64,000 nt of DNA from Eutreptiella sp. 'Long Island Sound 2002' (Eukaryota > Euglenozoa > Euglenophyceae > Eutreptiales > Eutreptiaceae), in the NCBI GenBank assembly GCA_964036045.1, contig OZ038382.1, positions 9,124,853-9,188,852 on the forward strand, given 5' to 3'. A program made the position numbers and the translations under genes. Each line of letters opens with the position of its first letter. Position 1 is the stretch's first letter. Positions 10,101 to 19,761 of this stretch are shown here, piece after piece. Below the pieces are notes generated by a model that worked only from the letters and a program-made list of their open reading frames with translations, did not search any database and was not told the DNA's origin.

Positions 10101-12646
10101 GGGTCGGTCGAGCCACTTTTCCAGACCCCTTCCCTCCCTTCAGGGCTCCCGTGACGGGGACAGGCTGACTGGGGGAGGTTGTGAGGGGGGGGGGGCAGGG
10201 TTCCTAAGGTACCAAACATACATGGTGCAAAATGATCCTCACATCATGCGCCGATCATTTTGAGCTCCAACCTGGGAAGGATGGACGGGCTCATGGTGCT
10301 GAGACAGCGCGGAGGGTTCGGGGAGGGGCGAACAAAAATTTTTCGAACAAAAATTTAATTTTTTCCAACAACAATTTTTCCAGCAATTTTTGGTTGGAAA
10401 TTTTTTTCGTTAGAAAGCATGGTCTCCTAAGGGTGGCACCTTTGGCAACCAACTGTTGGCCGGTGGCAGGGGGGTGGGGGGTAGTTGGCGTCCTAGGACC
10501 TGTGGAATGGGGTTCAACCATTGGGAAGCACATCAATTTCGGTTGCCTGTACCAACCGAAACTGGTTCCCTTTTCTCAGTGGGGCTCCTCCCCCCCCTTC
10601 CCCAGTTCCACGCACACATCATTCAATATGCGGAGTGGACTTGGCTCCCATTGGGAAGTGCACTGTAAGAGACCATAAGAGACCAGGTCAACAAGGCTGT
10701 GAACGGACTGTTCACTGTACAGGATCTTTGTGCCGCGGATAGATGTAAACCCCGAAGGCCCCCCTCCCCAAGGATGCATTGGAAGGTGAGGGGGGGGGGG
10801 TAACCCCCCATCCCCCTCCAGGGCGCCCACCCTATGCCCAGTCACCGTGCCCCCCCACCCCGCAGACATCACCTCAGTCGGCCCAAATTTCAGTCACCAC
10901 AAAGCGAGGGTGCAGGCCGTGGGCTGGTTCCCCTTGCGGACCAAGAAACAGGGGAGCAGACCTTTTGCTGCCCCTACCCCCCCCAACAGAATTGGGGCCG
11001 GACAGAAAGCAGGCCTGGCACACGCCCCCCCCCCCCGCATGCCCTCGCACCCTCACTGCAGGCCGACACATGGTGATCGAGGACCCTCCCCTCGCGGAAA
11101 GGGAGCAGACGCCGAACGACGAGTATGTTGGGATCTGGGACCCACATGGTAACACAGCAGGTGGTCCTCCTCTCCCAAACAAGTGAGCACCACGAGCCAA
11201 ACAACGGACAAGTAGACTCATCCACCACTCTACCCCCTCCCCCCCAGCCTGCGCCCCCGACGGGAGGGGTGCACGGAGTCGGCACCCTCAGGGCCTTAAA
11301 AGTGGAGGCTGTGAAAGGCTCACAGCTTGACCGCTGTGGGTATCCCTTGAGCGGCCTGCCCAGGGAACCTCCAGGTGTGCGCGCCCCCCTCCAACTTCAT
11401 CACAGACGCCTAGGCCAGCACAGCCCCGTGCACTCCATTGCAGTTGTGGGCGACCCCTGGAGGCCGGACAGCCACCTGCCGACCCCTGCCCCCCCCCCCC
11501 TTCCCCATTGGAGGGGCTAGTCCGGTGGTGTGCCCTACGGGCCCCCAGGACTAACGGGGCAGCAGCGCCGCACCCGGGAACCTTCCCGGGCAGGTCCCAG
11601 GGCAGGGAAGCGCTCAGTGCGCCCAGGGACCCCTCCACCTGCCACCTGTGCCCCAGGCCGTAGGAGTGTGGGACCCAGCTAGTACGGCAGCGCCACCTGT
11701 GCCTACAGGCAGTCAAGGAGCGCGGGTCCCCCCAGTCGTGCCCGACGCACACCCGTCCCCGTGCGTACGCAGTCGTGGGACGGGCGGGCAGCGTGTCTCT
11801 GTGACCAGGAGGATGCGATGCCCCGGCCCACTACTCCCCGTTGGGCTCCGTGTCAGGCTCCCATGGCCTCCCCACTGGGCCTGGAGCACCAGGCCACACT
11901 TGCCCCCCACGCGCAAGGCCCAGCCCCTCTGCCCAGCCCATGAACGCCGGCGCGCACGCGCGCCCACGCCCGCGCGCGCGCCTACACACAGGATGACCGT
12001 ATCTTCCGCCCACCTGCGCTTCGGTGGGGTCTGGTGGCTGTCGACAGTCCACTCGGTCTTGGAACGGACAGTCAGGTAGTTCAGCCTCGTGGTGGGGCAG
12101 GGAAGGAAGCCCACACCCGAGGGCCTGCTCCTGCATGAGGCCGCCAGCCCAACCCAACCCAACCCCCAGACAGCACTGGTCGACTGGCCATTGGGCTTTG
12201 AGAGAGGAGGACATCCTATTGCAAGGAGGTTCCATATGCCATGTGAGCGTCTATGCAGTGGGAGGACCCAGAAGGCTGGCCGCAAGGCCATTCGCACACC
12301 AACGAGGGGAAAGTGTGGTGTCCGTGTTGAGCGCTGTGTTGGTGAGGGTTGGTGGGTGCTCTGGTGGTGTGATGCAGTGTGCACTCGCCGCAATCCACGA
12401 GCATACCAAGAAGGTATGTAGATGGCTCACAAGCATGCACACACATGCCACCCCTCGCAACAGGTCGATGGGCTCCATACGACATTTTGGGAGCGGCTTT
12501 GCACCCGTTGCATCCAGCGCTGCGCTGCAGGTGGTTTCGGCGGATGCGCAGCCAACTTCCTCTCTTATTACATCCGGTGGAGAAAGGGTGCATCCAGCCA
12601 TGGGAGACGCGGTTGTCACCACCCCTTGCCTAGCATCCTCTTCCAT
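6232..12646 (-). CDS. HGSNAT-like (DUF1624) multipass membrane acyltransferase, 3 exons
   Basis: Three minus-strand exons, 12407-12646, 9709-9921 and 6232-7143, join in phase 0 at both junctions to give 454 residues from ATG to TAG. Residues 57-66 carry the family's N-terminal motif (R-x4-DLLRG) leading into the first helix. Residues 248-260 read FPLLPVAGLAFLG, the usual PLLPW-type helix. Residues 321-330 (GKKPASLAYD) match the K-x-P-SL element, and 388-394 (GGAPLFF) match the GRVPLFF element before the last helices. The family transfers acetyl groups across a membrane. Human HGSNAT uses heparan glucosamine; the substrate of algal homologues is not known. Length fits the family. The first intron is about 2.5 kb and the second about 2.6 kb, the latter with a minisatellite at its 3' side. 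Splice sites are inferred by eye. Confidence 0.72.
7229..7400 (+). repeat. 17-bp minisatellite CCCCAACCACGTCACC-type
   Basis: About ten imperfect copies of a 16-17 bp unit centred on CCCCAACCACGTCA. It lies in the intron just upstream, in gene sense, of HGSNAT-like exon 3. Confidence 0.85.
7401..9708. other. intron 2 of the HGSNAT-like gene
   Basis: No exon-like segment is convincing here. It holds a poly(C) run at 7621-7640 and mixed low-complexity frames on both strands. Confidence 0.4.
9709..9921 (-). CDS. HGSNAT-like gene, exon 2
   Basis: 71 codons between an acceptor CCCAG|GGC and the donor GGG|GTACTG. Residues NPWVSIVFSPASLLP and the helix PIPTFALCMGMGVVLMV correspond to the family's second and third helices, followed by the usual basic loop SSKRR. 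Confidence 0.62.
9922..12406. other. intron 1 of the HGSNAT-like gene
   Basis: Contains an A/T-rich patch at 10335-10410, a copy of the dispersed CACCTTTGGCAAC element (10429-10502, also at 29838-29916) and several poly(C) runs. Long frames on both strands look like GC-rich shadows. Confidence 0.4.
12407..12646 (-). CDS. HGSNAT-like gene, exon 1
   Basis: Starts at ATG 12646 and gives exactly 80 codons before the donor TTG|GTATGC. The last 25 residues contain the DLLRG motif and a hydrophobic helix ending MLVSHLHTF. In this family that region faces the acetyl-CoA site. The first 50 residues show no motif and may be targeting sequence. Confidence 0.65.
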
Positions 12647-12880
12647 GTCGGGCCCAGCCAGCTTTCTTGTTCAAGTCATCATCACCACAACAAAACACCT
12701 ACACACACATGGCATTTTTGGGGTGCATGCATGGACGAGAGTGCTAAATCACTGTGGTTTGGTTGGAGCAAAGGATTTCGAATACATCCGCACTATTTGG
12801 TGGTTGAACCTTTGTCTTTTGGCCACCCCACGCCACACAGGTCAGAGAGCACGGACAAAACCAGGCGACTTTTGAGGTGT

Positions 12881-12903
12881 TGTGCATGCATGCATGCATG
12901 CAT
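12881..12903 (+). repeat. (TGCA)n microsatellite
   Basis: Five consecutive TGCA units, palindromic on both strands. Confidence 0.85.
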
Positions 12904-13696
12904 TTTGCACATGGGCTCATCGACATGCCGACGCAACCGACCCAGGGTGTTCCAAATAGCCCTTTTCAAGGGCTTTCCAAATATACCCCACATACCCACC
13001 CCCCTACGGGACACACATTGGGCACAAATAAGGCAACAATGACAATGACCACCGAAAACCCACCTAGTTGGCGCGATCCCCACCGTCCCCGAGAGATATT
13101 TGCAGCGCTTTGTGTTGCTGCTTCCACAGTGTTGAAGGTCCTATGCTCCTTTTTTATTTAGGCGTAAGTCGTCCTGTGCTCTTGAGCCAAGGGTCCGACG
13201 ACTCTGCAGCCTGTGGACTGTGCGCTCGACGGTGGGTGGATTAGATAGTGGATCTGGATCGGGGTGCTTGCGCCGTGTGCTTCGGTGGAGCTGGAGCATG
13301 GCTCAGCGCTTTTTTTTGACAAAGGCGGAGAGTGATGCAGGTCGGAGAAGACCTCGTGTTCCTAGAAGGGAGGGAGAGACGCCTTAACGCGCGTGGGTTG
13401 GAGGTGGAGCATAGGTGCTAGTCGAATTCGGCCGGGAAGGAGACACCAGATGCTCACGCACAAGGAGTCCATGTTGATGGCACAATTGTTGGAAGTTCAA
13501 CCTGTAATGTGTTGACAACAGACGTGACACATGCTGTCCCACTTTTCAACCCACCATCAAAGATTAACACTCGGTGATACAGCGTGGTATGGCACTTGAA
13601 CAATGCAATTCACAACAATCATGTGGGCGCGGGGCACCGCCCAGAGGACAGTTACTGGGAGTTGTCAACTTGGTGGATTAGCTAAATTTAGCCACG
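12904..13696. other. no gene seen
   Basis: Upstream side of the HGSNAT-like gene. I see no exon, promoter motif or repeat that I can defend. Confidence 0.35.
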
Positions 13697-13837
13697 TTGC
13701 AGCCTCGCACACGGCAAGCAACATGCCCCCCAGCCCCGGCTAGGATGAGAAGCCTTCGACCATGGCTCTACCATAACCCCCTTGACTTGGCAGAGCCAAT
13801 TCCTTTGATAAGAAGAAATGCATTTTGCCCAGATGAG

Positions 13838-14371
13838 GGCCGCATATCCCCATTGCTGAGCCCATTCGATTTGTGGACAAAAAGAATTTTGGCAATAGGC
13901 TCAAGACCAGGCATCTATGGTGTACTGACGACATGTTTCGTCCGTTTCGGACAGGGCCTGTGTTGCTTGCTGCCTCTTTTTGTCAACAGGCAGCTACCAT
14001 GTCCGCAAACAAATTCTCTCCGAGGGCTGTTGCTTCCCCTGATGCACCACAGAAACCTTTGGTGCGCAAAAGAGCGCGCTCTGGGGGTGTAAAGCGGGTG
14101 CAGGTGAGCCGAGATGAGCCTGGTAGGAAGGCCAAGAAAGCCTCGTACAGCCGCTTCACAGAAGCCTGCATGCACCCACAAGGACCACCACGTTCTGTAC
14201 ACCGCAGAGGCCACGTCTTTTGCAAGGCAATTATGGGATCGTAAAGTACAGGCCACGAAGGCTTCACAGCATGAGTTTCTGGCCTCATGCATTGACATTG
14301 ATTTGGAGAGAAATGGGGTCCCTGCCCTTGTGGAAGGGGGCAACAATGAAGACGATTCGGATTCAGAATAA
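13838..14371 (+). CDS. unknown protein fragment, plus strand, possibly 2 exons
   Basis: The frame from 13838 reads naturally (IPIAEPIRFVDKKNF, then HLWCTDDMFRPF) and runs into ATG 13999 with a good context (ACCATGT). A consensus donor CAG|GTGAGC at 14103 and an acceptor TTCACAG at 14161 would remove 58 bases and stay in phase, giving a basic NLS-like stretch (VRKRARSGG), then KDHHVLYTAEATSFAR and an acidic C-terminus ending NNEDDSDSE. Alternatively the 5' frame continues to 14244 and the junction is a frameshift. A partial internal duplication (AEPIPLIRRNAF against AEPIRFVDKKNF in a shifted frame) hints at a decayed mobile-element protein. I do not recognise the family. Confidence 0.35.
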
Positions 14372-14487
14372 TCACTGGTCCCTCGAGCATTGCCCTGTCT
14401 TGTGCATCGTTCACTTTGCAGCTCCATTTCCTCAAAAATGTGATCATCTACCCCCCCCCCCCCAACCCATACAACAACCCAAGTCAA

Positions 14488-14660
14488 GGGGACAAAATCA
14501 GAAGTGGCTGCCTCACCCCTGCCTTCTCGGGGGCCCACAAGAGGGCGGAAGTGCTACGCAACCCCTGCATTCTTCGGGGTCCCCAAACAAGGGGACAAAA
14601 ATCAGAAGTGGCTGCCTCACCCCTGCCCTCTCGGGGGACAAAATCAGAAGTGGCCTTTGA
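14488..14660 (+). repeat. dispersed copies of the CAAAATCAGAAGTGGC / CACCCCTGCC unit
   Basis: Two and a half diverged copies of the unit that forms the 85-bp array inside the hAT element. Each has CAAAATCAGAAGTGGC followed by CCTCACCCCTGCC and a GGGG closing strand able to pair with CCCC. Confidence 0.75.
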
Positions 14661-15019
14661 AAAAAAAGCGTAGGTCGCGGAACAAAAAAAGGGTAACCAC
14701 CAATCCCAATTTTGCAAGTGGCTGCACTGCCCAAGTTCTTTCTGCAGTGCCAGGTACAGTTTTGGGCAAAAGCATAGGCGCCAACAGCACATAGCCTCTA
14801 AATTAGCTGAAATGGGCCACAGAACAACCCCAGGAAACGCAGCGTGTGTGTGTCTGATACTCCCCCATAGACCACGTTCCAACTGAAAAAAGCAATGTTC
14901 GGCACGTTTTGGCAATTCTGGTCACCGGAACAGAGGATTCTGCAAAAGGGCCTGTTTTCAAGGCATTTTGAGTTGTCAGTTCAAATTGCACAAGAATGGT
15001 GAGGTTTGACCTGCCTCCT

Positions 15020-15190
15020 GCAGACTTTTGTCCCACAAACGTGTGGGTCAATGTTTTCTGCATGGTGAGGAAAAGTCCAACCCATTCACCCCAAATTGTG
15101 GTGGTATGCTTTTGATAACACAAGGCACAAATACTAGCCTCACCCCAACCACGCCCTTGCGTGGCAGCTGTGGTGGTTGCGTTAGAAGCG
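15020..15190 (+). repeat. diverged interspersed repeat, related to 25060-25215
   Basis: Both sites share CACAA(A/G)(C/T)GTGTGGGTCAAT-type sequence followed by a similar order of motifs. Identity is moderate and the ends are unclear. Confidence 0.4.
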
Positions 15191-15289
15191 GTCTGGGCAT
15201 GAGGGCAAACATGTTCCCCCTGTCCGTTAAGTGGGGTGACAGACCTGCCTGCACATGCAAAACTGTGTAAATTGGGGTTTTGGGTTTGT

Positions 15290-15470
15290 GCTGGTTGTTG
15301 CGGGGGTCGCTTGACTGTTTTTGCTGTCCACACACCTCCGTCCTCAGGCCGTCCACAACCTGCCTCGCTGCGTTTCCGTGTGCGTGAGGCCCAGGTGCCC
15401 TGGTCCTCCACGCATTGTCCTGGCCGTCCACCACATACTCCATGGGTCACCCGTGCGCAGGTCGCGTTCC
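15290..15470 (+). repeat. interspersed repeat, copy A (copy B 48095-48245)
   Basis: About 150 bp from GTTTTTGCTGTCCAC to GGCCGTCCACCA are clearly homologous to 48114-48236, with roughly one mismatch in ten. The copies are in the same orientation and about 33 kb apart. Confidence 0.75.
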
Positions 15471-15617
15471 TTGTTTGTTGCTGGTAGTGTGCGCTTCATG
15501 GTTGACGCGGGTGGCGTGCGCGCCTGCATGGTGTCCCGGGTGCTTTACGCTGCACTGTGACCGCGCCGTTGTCCTTGGTTCTGCCCACCCCGGTTTTGTC
15601 GGAGGTTCTGGCATTTT

Positions 15618-15770
15618 CGGTGTGTAGCATACTTTGTTTCAACCCATTATCTGAGTTTTTGGACTGAGTAAGAATCTAAGTAGTCCTGTGCAAGGGAACA
15701 CAGTAGTCACTGCGGTCACCTTGGCCATCGGGGGAAATGGATCCAAAATAGCCTACTTTTCGAACAGCCC
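15618..15770 (+). repeat. interspersed repeat, copy A (copy B 61930-62085)
   Basis: About 140 bp around GGACTGAGTA, GGGAACACAGTAGT and AAAATAGCCTACTTT match 61935-62080 in the same order and orientation. The hAT element lies some 200 bp further on. Confidence 0.75.
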
Positions 15771-15966
15771 CTTTACCGCCATGAACATCGTTGTACCATT
15801 GTTGCCAGAGGTTGGAAAGCCTTTATCTCCCGGTGGCCTCAGCCCCCTCTTCTTGTTGGCTCTCTTGGCCACTCAGCAACCATCTTTCAAAACGGAGGGG
15901 ATAAGGGGGCGTCCACAGACGGGACTCGCCCAGAAAGCCCATGGGGATTCACTTGTACGACCCATT

Positions 15967-15974
15967 GTCACCCC
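15967..15974 (+). repeat. 8-bp target site duplication, left
   Basis: GTCACCCC directly abuts the left terminal inverted repeat. The identical octamer follows the right terminus at 19588-19595. Eight-base duplications are the hallmark of hAT insertion. Confidence 0.92.
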
Positions 15975-15989
15975 CAGGGCTGTCCTTAA
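15975..15989 (+). repeat. hAT left terminal inverted repeat
   Basis: CAGGGCTGTCCTTAA, followed within 4 bases by an 18-19 base A-tract. It is the exact inverse of 19573-19587. Confidence 0.92.
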
Positions 15990-16284
15990 CGCAAAAAAAA
16001 AAAAAAAAAAACCCGTCCGGTACGGGGTAATTTCAAAAGAGCCCGCGGACAGTACATGTCTTCACCCCGGTGTTCCCAATTGTTCAACCATGAGTCCCTA
16101 GCCCCAAATTGCTCTCAGCACATAACCATATGATCCTTGCCCCACATGTGTTGCATGACCCTACCTCACACCCTGCACAATTCAACATGAAGAAGAGCAA
16201 TACTTTTTTTGAATCAAATATAGTGATGCAGCGTTCGACCACCCGAATGTTCCATCGCCGGTGGCACAGCTGGAAACAAACTCC

Positions 16285-18051
16285 CTACTGCTGGTACAAC
16301 CTGTGGAAGTGCACCCTGACACGCACCATAAGCTCACCCTTCCCCCCTCTCACACTCAAACCATGCTTCCTACAAATGGCCTGAAACTCAACCTTAGTCC
16401 ACTCATGCAACCTCCCCCTCTCCATTGCACTCAACACCGCCTCATCCACATCATACTGAAACACCAACTGCGTGCCAGGGTTAGAAGAGGTGGAGGGGAC
16501 AGCTGAGGGGTTAGGAAGGTCAGAAGAGGAGCTACTGGCAACTGCATTTGCCTGCTCCATATCCTCGTCCTCACTGTCTTCGTCCTCACCCTCCAACTCA
16601 ACCCCATACACATCGCCAATGTCGGCGTCACGTGTCGCCCTCTTGGGGACAACCCACAAATCTCGAATGTCCAACGGAACCTCCGCCTCAACATCCTCTT
16701 CCAAAGAAACTGCCAAATCCTTGAAAGCCGCAAACCCAAGCAAACCACCATCTTCCACCTCAACCGCATGCCCTTGCTTCCGTTTGCGCGGGCGGAAAGG
16801 GGCCTTCCGAAGGTCCTCAAAAACCTCAAAGGGCCCCCAATCCTCTGGTGCCTCCCCATTGCACCTTACCCACAGCGTCTCACACATGCGCTCCGTGGTT
16901 TGGCCAAAGTCCGTAGCCGTCACGTAGCTAAAAACTCTCTCACACGAACACGAGCTTGCATCAACCCAATCCTCCAGGTTAGCACTGCCATCCCACTCAG
17001 CTCGCTTGAATCGTGCTTGTACGTCCTCAATCAAACTACGAAGAAACTTCATCCGGCTACCCTTGATGACGCTACTCCCTACGTCAACACCCAACGATTC
17101 CTCCCACCCCCCTGGAATGACATGACGCATGGTGTGCAACAGCTGTGTGCACATCACGTTCATCAAACCCTGGACGGCGGCGACCCGTGCCCCCCTGGTC
17201 GCTTGAACTTTCTTGCTTGTGGCACAAACCACAGCAAAAACATCGCAAAAAAAGGCTGCCGTCAACTTGAAGAGGGGGTGTGAAAGTGCATCGAACAAGC
17301 CCTGGGCCTTCTCCCTCCGCCCCAGGTCAGCCTCGTGACTAATGTACTCGGGCAAGTGTTCCACAACAGCACGCAAATTCTCCAGCACAATATCAAGCTC
17401 GTGGAACATTGCTTCCACCCAACGCACACCAGTGCGGCGGGAGAAACAAAACTTCCCCCCCTTGCGCCACAACCCCCGCATGCGCTTCGAGCTGGTCCTG
17501 TAGAAGCAGGCCAGGAAGGACACTAGATCATCCAGGGCATCGTACCACAGCTTGACCTTTCCCTTTGCAGTGCTGATCGCTCGCATGAGGCAATGTGCCG
17601 CATCTTTCACCCAAGCAATGAGTTCCCTCCCCCCTTTCTCCCTTACATTGTTCAGCAGACCCACATAGGCACCCATAGTGCCGGCACCATCCGAGACCAC
17701 TGCGATGATGCGCTCCTCAATCACCTTCCACTCAATGCCCAGCTGGTCAAACACCTTCCGGACGGTGTCATCATACAGCCGAGCATTTGCCGCATCAGGG
17801 TCACCATCGGCTGTTTCACTCCCTTCCGCCCCCTCCCTCCCCTGGGCTCGCACCATGTCAGCAAGGCCGACAAAAATTTCCTCTTCTGGAGTGCGCACAA
17901 AAACTGCAAGTGGCTCACTCTTGGCCCCCCTTCGAGCGCCAGCATCCAGCACAATTGCAACCTTGCGTGCTCTCAACACACGGTTCCTTGTTCGCCGGCG
18001 ACCTTGTCCGACGATCAAGGCACGTAGTCGTTGGTAGGCAAATTGGCTACC
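16285..18051 (-). CDS. hAT-family transposase with C-terminal SAP-like motif
   Basis: About 589 codons are open on the minus strand, ending TAG at 16285; the nearest upstream in-frame stop is in the repeat array at 18052. No ATG lies near the 5' end, so the start is unresolved: a non-ATG start, an upstream exon, or N-terminal loss to array growth. Recognisable features are KVAIVLDAGA near the first catalytic Asp, VVSDGAGTMGAYVG (second conserved block), WVKDAAHCLMRAI (the C/H block), and RTGVRWVEAMFHELD, the TRW-type block of hAT proteins. A strongly acidic linker (EGEDEDSEDEDMEQ) precedes a C-terminal SAP-like helix-turn-helix, LHEWTKVEFQAICRKHGLS with G-K-ELM-RV, which in other proteins binds AT-rich DNA. 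The usual BED finger was not found. Confidence 0.78.
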   Translation of the reverse strand, partial: GSQFAYQRLRALIVGQGRRRTRNRVLRARKVAIVLDAGARRGAKSEPLAVFVRTPEEEIFVGLADMVRAQGREGAEGSETADGDPDAANARLYDDTVRKVFDQLGIEWKVIEERIIAVVSDGAGTMGAYVGLLNNVREKGGRELIAWVKDAAHCLMRAISTAKGKVKLWYDALDDLVSFLACFYRTSSKRMRGLWRKGGKFCFSRRTGVRWVEAMFHELDIVLENLRAVVEHLPEYISHEADLGRREKAQGLFDALSHPLFKLTAAFFCDVFAVVCATSKKVQATRGARVAAVQGLMNVMCTQLLHTMRHVIPGGWEESLGVDVGSSVIKGSRMKFLRSLIEDVQARFKRAEWDGSANLEDWVDASSCSCERVFSYVTATDFGQTTERMCETLWVRCNGEAPEDWGPFEVFEDLRKAPFRPRKRKQGHAVEVEDGGLLGFAAFKDLAVSLEEDVEAEVPLDIRDLWVVPKRATRDADIGDVYGVELEGEDEDSEDEDMEQANAVASSSSSDLPNPSAVPSTSSNPGTQLVFQYDVDEAVLSAMERGRLHEWTKVEFQAICRKHGLSVRGGKGELMVRVRVHFHRLYQQ

Positions 18052-19465
18052 TCACCCCTGCCGTATCGGGGAGCCCCACCGCTTCAGAGCGGGGGGCAAA
18101 ATCAGAAGTGGCCCACAAGTGGGCAAATTGGCTACCTCACCCCTGCCGTATCGGGGAGCCCCACCGCCTCAGAGCGGGGGGCAAAATCAGAAGTGGCCCA
18201 CAAGTGGGCAAATTGGCTACCTCACCCCTGCCGTATCGGGGAGCCCCACCGCCTCAGAGCGGGGGGCAAAATCAGAAGTGGCCCACAAGTGGGCAAATTG
18301 GCTACCTCACCCCTGCCGTATCGGGGAGCCCCACCGCTTCAGAGCGGGGGGCAAAATCAGAAGTGGCCCACAAGTGGGCAAATTGGCTACCTCACCCCTG
18401 CCGTATCGGGGAGCCCCACCGCCTCAGAGCGGGGGGCAAAATCAGAAGTGGCCCACAAGTGGGCAAATTGGCTACCTCACCCCTGCCGTATCGGGGAGCC
18501 CCACCGCCTCAGAGCGGGGGGCAAAATCAGAAGTGGCCCACAAGTGGGCAAATTGGCTACCTCACCCCTGCCGTATCGGGGAGCCCCACCGCTTCAGAGC
18601 GGGGGGCAAAATCAGAAGTGGCCCACAAGTGGGCAAATTGGCTACCTCACCCCTGCCGTATCGGGGAGCCCCACCGCCTCAGAGCGGGGGGCAAAATCAG
18701 AAGTGGCCCACAAGTGGGCAAATTGGCTACCTCACCCCTGCCGTATCGGGGAGCCCCACCGCCTCAGAGCGGGGAGCAAAATCAGAAGTGGCCCACAAGT
18801 GGGCAAATTGGCTACCTCACCCCTGCCGTATCGGGGAGCCCCACCGCTTCAGAGCGGGGGGCAAAATCAGAAGTGGCCCACAAGTGGGCAAATTGGCTAC
18901 CTCACCCCTGCCGTATCGGGGAGCCCCACCGCTTCAGAGCGGGGAGCAAAATCAGAAGTGGCCCACAAGTGGGCAAATTGGCTACCTCACCCCTGCCGTA
19001 TCGGGGAGCCCCACCGCCTCAGAGCGGGGAGCAAAATCAGAAGTGGCCCACAAGTGGGCAAATTGGCTACCTCACCCCTGCCGTATCGGGGAGCCCCACC
19101 GCCTCAGAGCGGGGGGCAAAATCAGAAGTGGCCCACAAGTGGGCAAATTGGCTACCTCACCCCTGCCGTATCGGGGAGCCCCACCGCCTCAGAGCGGGGG
19201 GCAAAATCAGAAGTGGCCCACAAGTGGGCAAATTGGCTACCTCACCCCTGCCGTATCGGGGAGCCCCACCGCCTCAGAGCGGGGAGCAAAATCAGAAGTG
19301 GCCCACAAGTGGGCAAATTGGCTACCTCACCCCTGCCGTATCGGGGAGCCCCACCGCTTCAGAGCGGGGGGCAAAATCAGAAGTGGCCCACAAGTGGGCA
19401 AATTGGCTACCTCACCCCTGCCGTATCGGGGAGCCCCACCGCCTCAGAGCGGGGGGCAAAATCAG
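18037..19465 (+). repeat. 85-bp tandem array, 16.8 copies, inside the hAT element
   Basis: Units recur with an exact 85-bp period from 18037 and are nearly identical; variants are mostly a C/T change in the CCGC(C/T)TCAGAGCGG arm and GGGGG(G/A)G. Each unit contains two potential hairpins: CCCCTGCCGTATCGGGG and CCGCCTCAGAGCGG. Because 85 is not a multiple of three and the unit has no plus-strand stop in any frame, all three plus frames stay open for over 1,400 bp; these frames are artefacts. The array abuts the 5' end of the transposase and occupies the position expected for its promoter. Confidence 0.97.
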
Positions 19466-19520
19466 AGAGCGGCGGGGGGGGTAGACATGGCCCGCGTTCG
19501 GCCGGGGGAAAAAGGCCTCT

Positions 19521-19587
19521 AGGGGCTGTCCTTAAGGGCTGTCCTTAACAAAAAAAAAAAAAATCTCGTCCCTTAAGGACAGCCCTG
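19521..19587 (+). repeat. hAT right end with fold-back of terminal sequence
   Basis: Two plus-oriented copies of GGGCTGTCCTTAA (19523-19535 and 19536-19548) precede an A-tract and the inverted terminus TTAAGGACAGCCCTG at 19573-19587. The right end can therefore fold into a 13-bp hairpin on itself. It may have arisen by nested insertion of another end or by aberrant repair. Confidence 0.85.
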
Positions 19588-19595
19588 GTCACCCC
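19588..19595 (+). repeat. 8-bp target site duplication, right
   Basis: GTCACCCC, identical to 15967-15974. Confidence 0.92.
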
Positions 19596-19761
19596 AACCC
19601 ACATAAGGCCAAGTTTTCCGGCCTACTGCAGGTCTGCAGGTCCAAAAGTGCACTCGGTCCCAACCCCTTCATACTAACACCTCACATGTGGTCAACAACG
19701 TACAGCGGCACCACCAAAGCGTTGCAATGACGGGCATTCAATTATATCCGTTCAATTTCAC

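Larger units (their letters stand above)
15975..19587 (-). mobile_element. complete hAT DNA transposon (3,613 bp)
   Basis: The element starts CAGGGCTGTCCTTAA and ends with its exact reverse complement, 15-bp terminal inverted repeats of the CAGGG type common in hAT elements. Both sides carry the same 8-bp duplication, GTCACCCC. Inside are a long minus-strand transposase frame (16285-18051), an array of 85-bp units (18037-19465) and A-tracts next to both ends. The clean duplication and intact reading frame point to a geologically recent insertion. The transposase lacks an obvious N-terminal zinc finger, so whether this copy is active is unclear. A lone copy of the terminal sequence lies at 39105. 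Confidence 0.9.

Noticed and set aside
18037-19465. CRISPR array
   Set aside because: Units are contiguous 85-bp repeats without variable spacers, in a eukaryotic transposon.
17787-19548. Three overlapping plus-strand frames of 467-565 codons
   Set aside because: They are the same 85-bp repeat read in three frames. The unit simply lacks stops and 85 is not a multiple of three.
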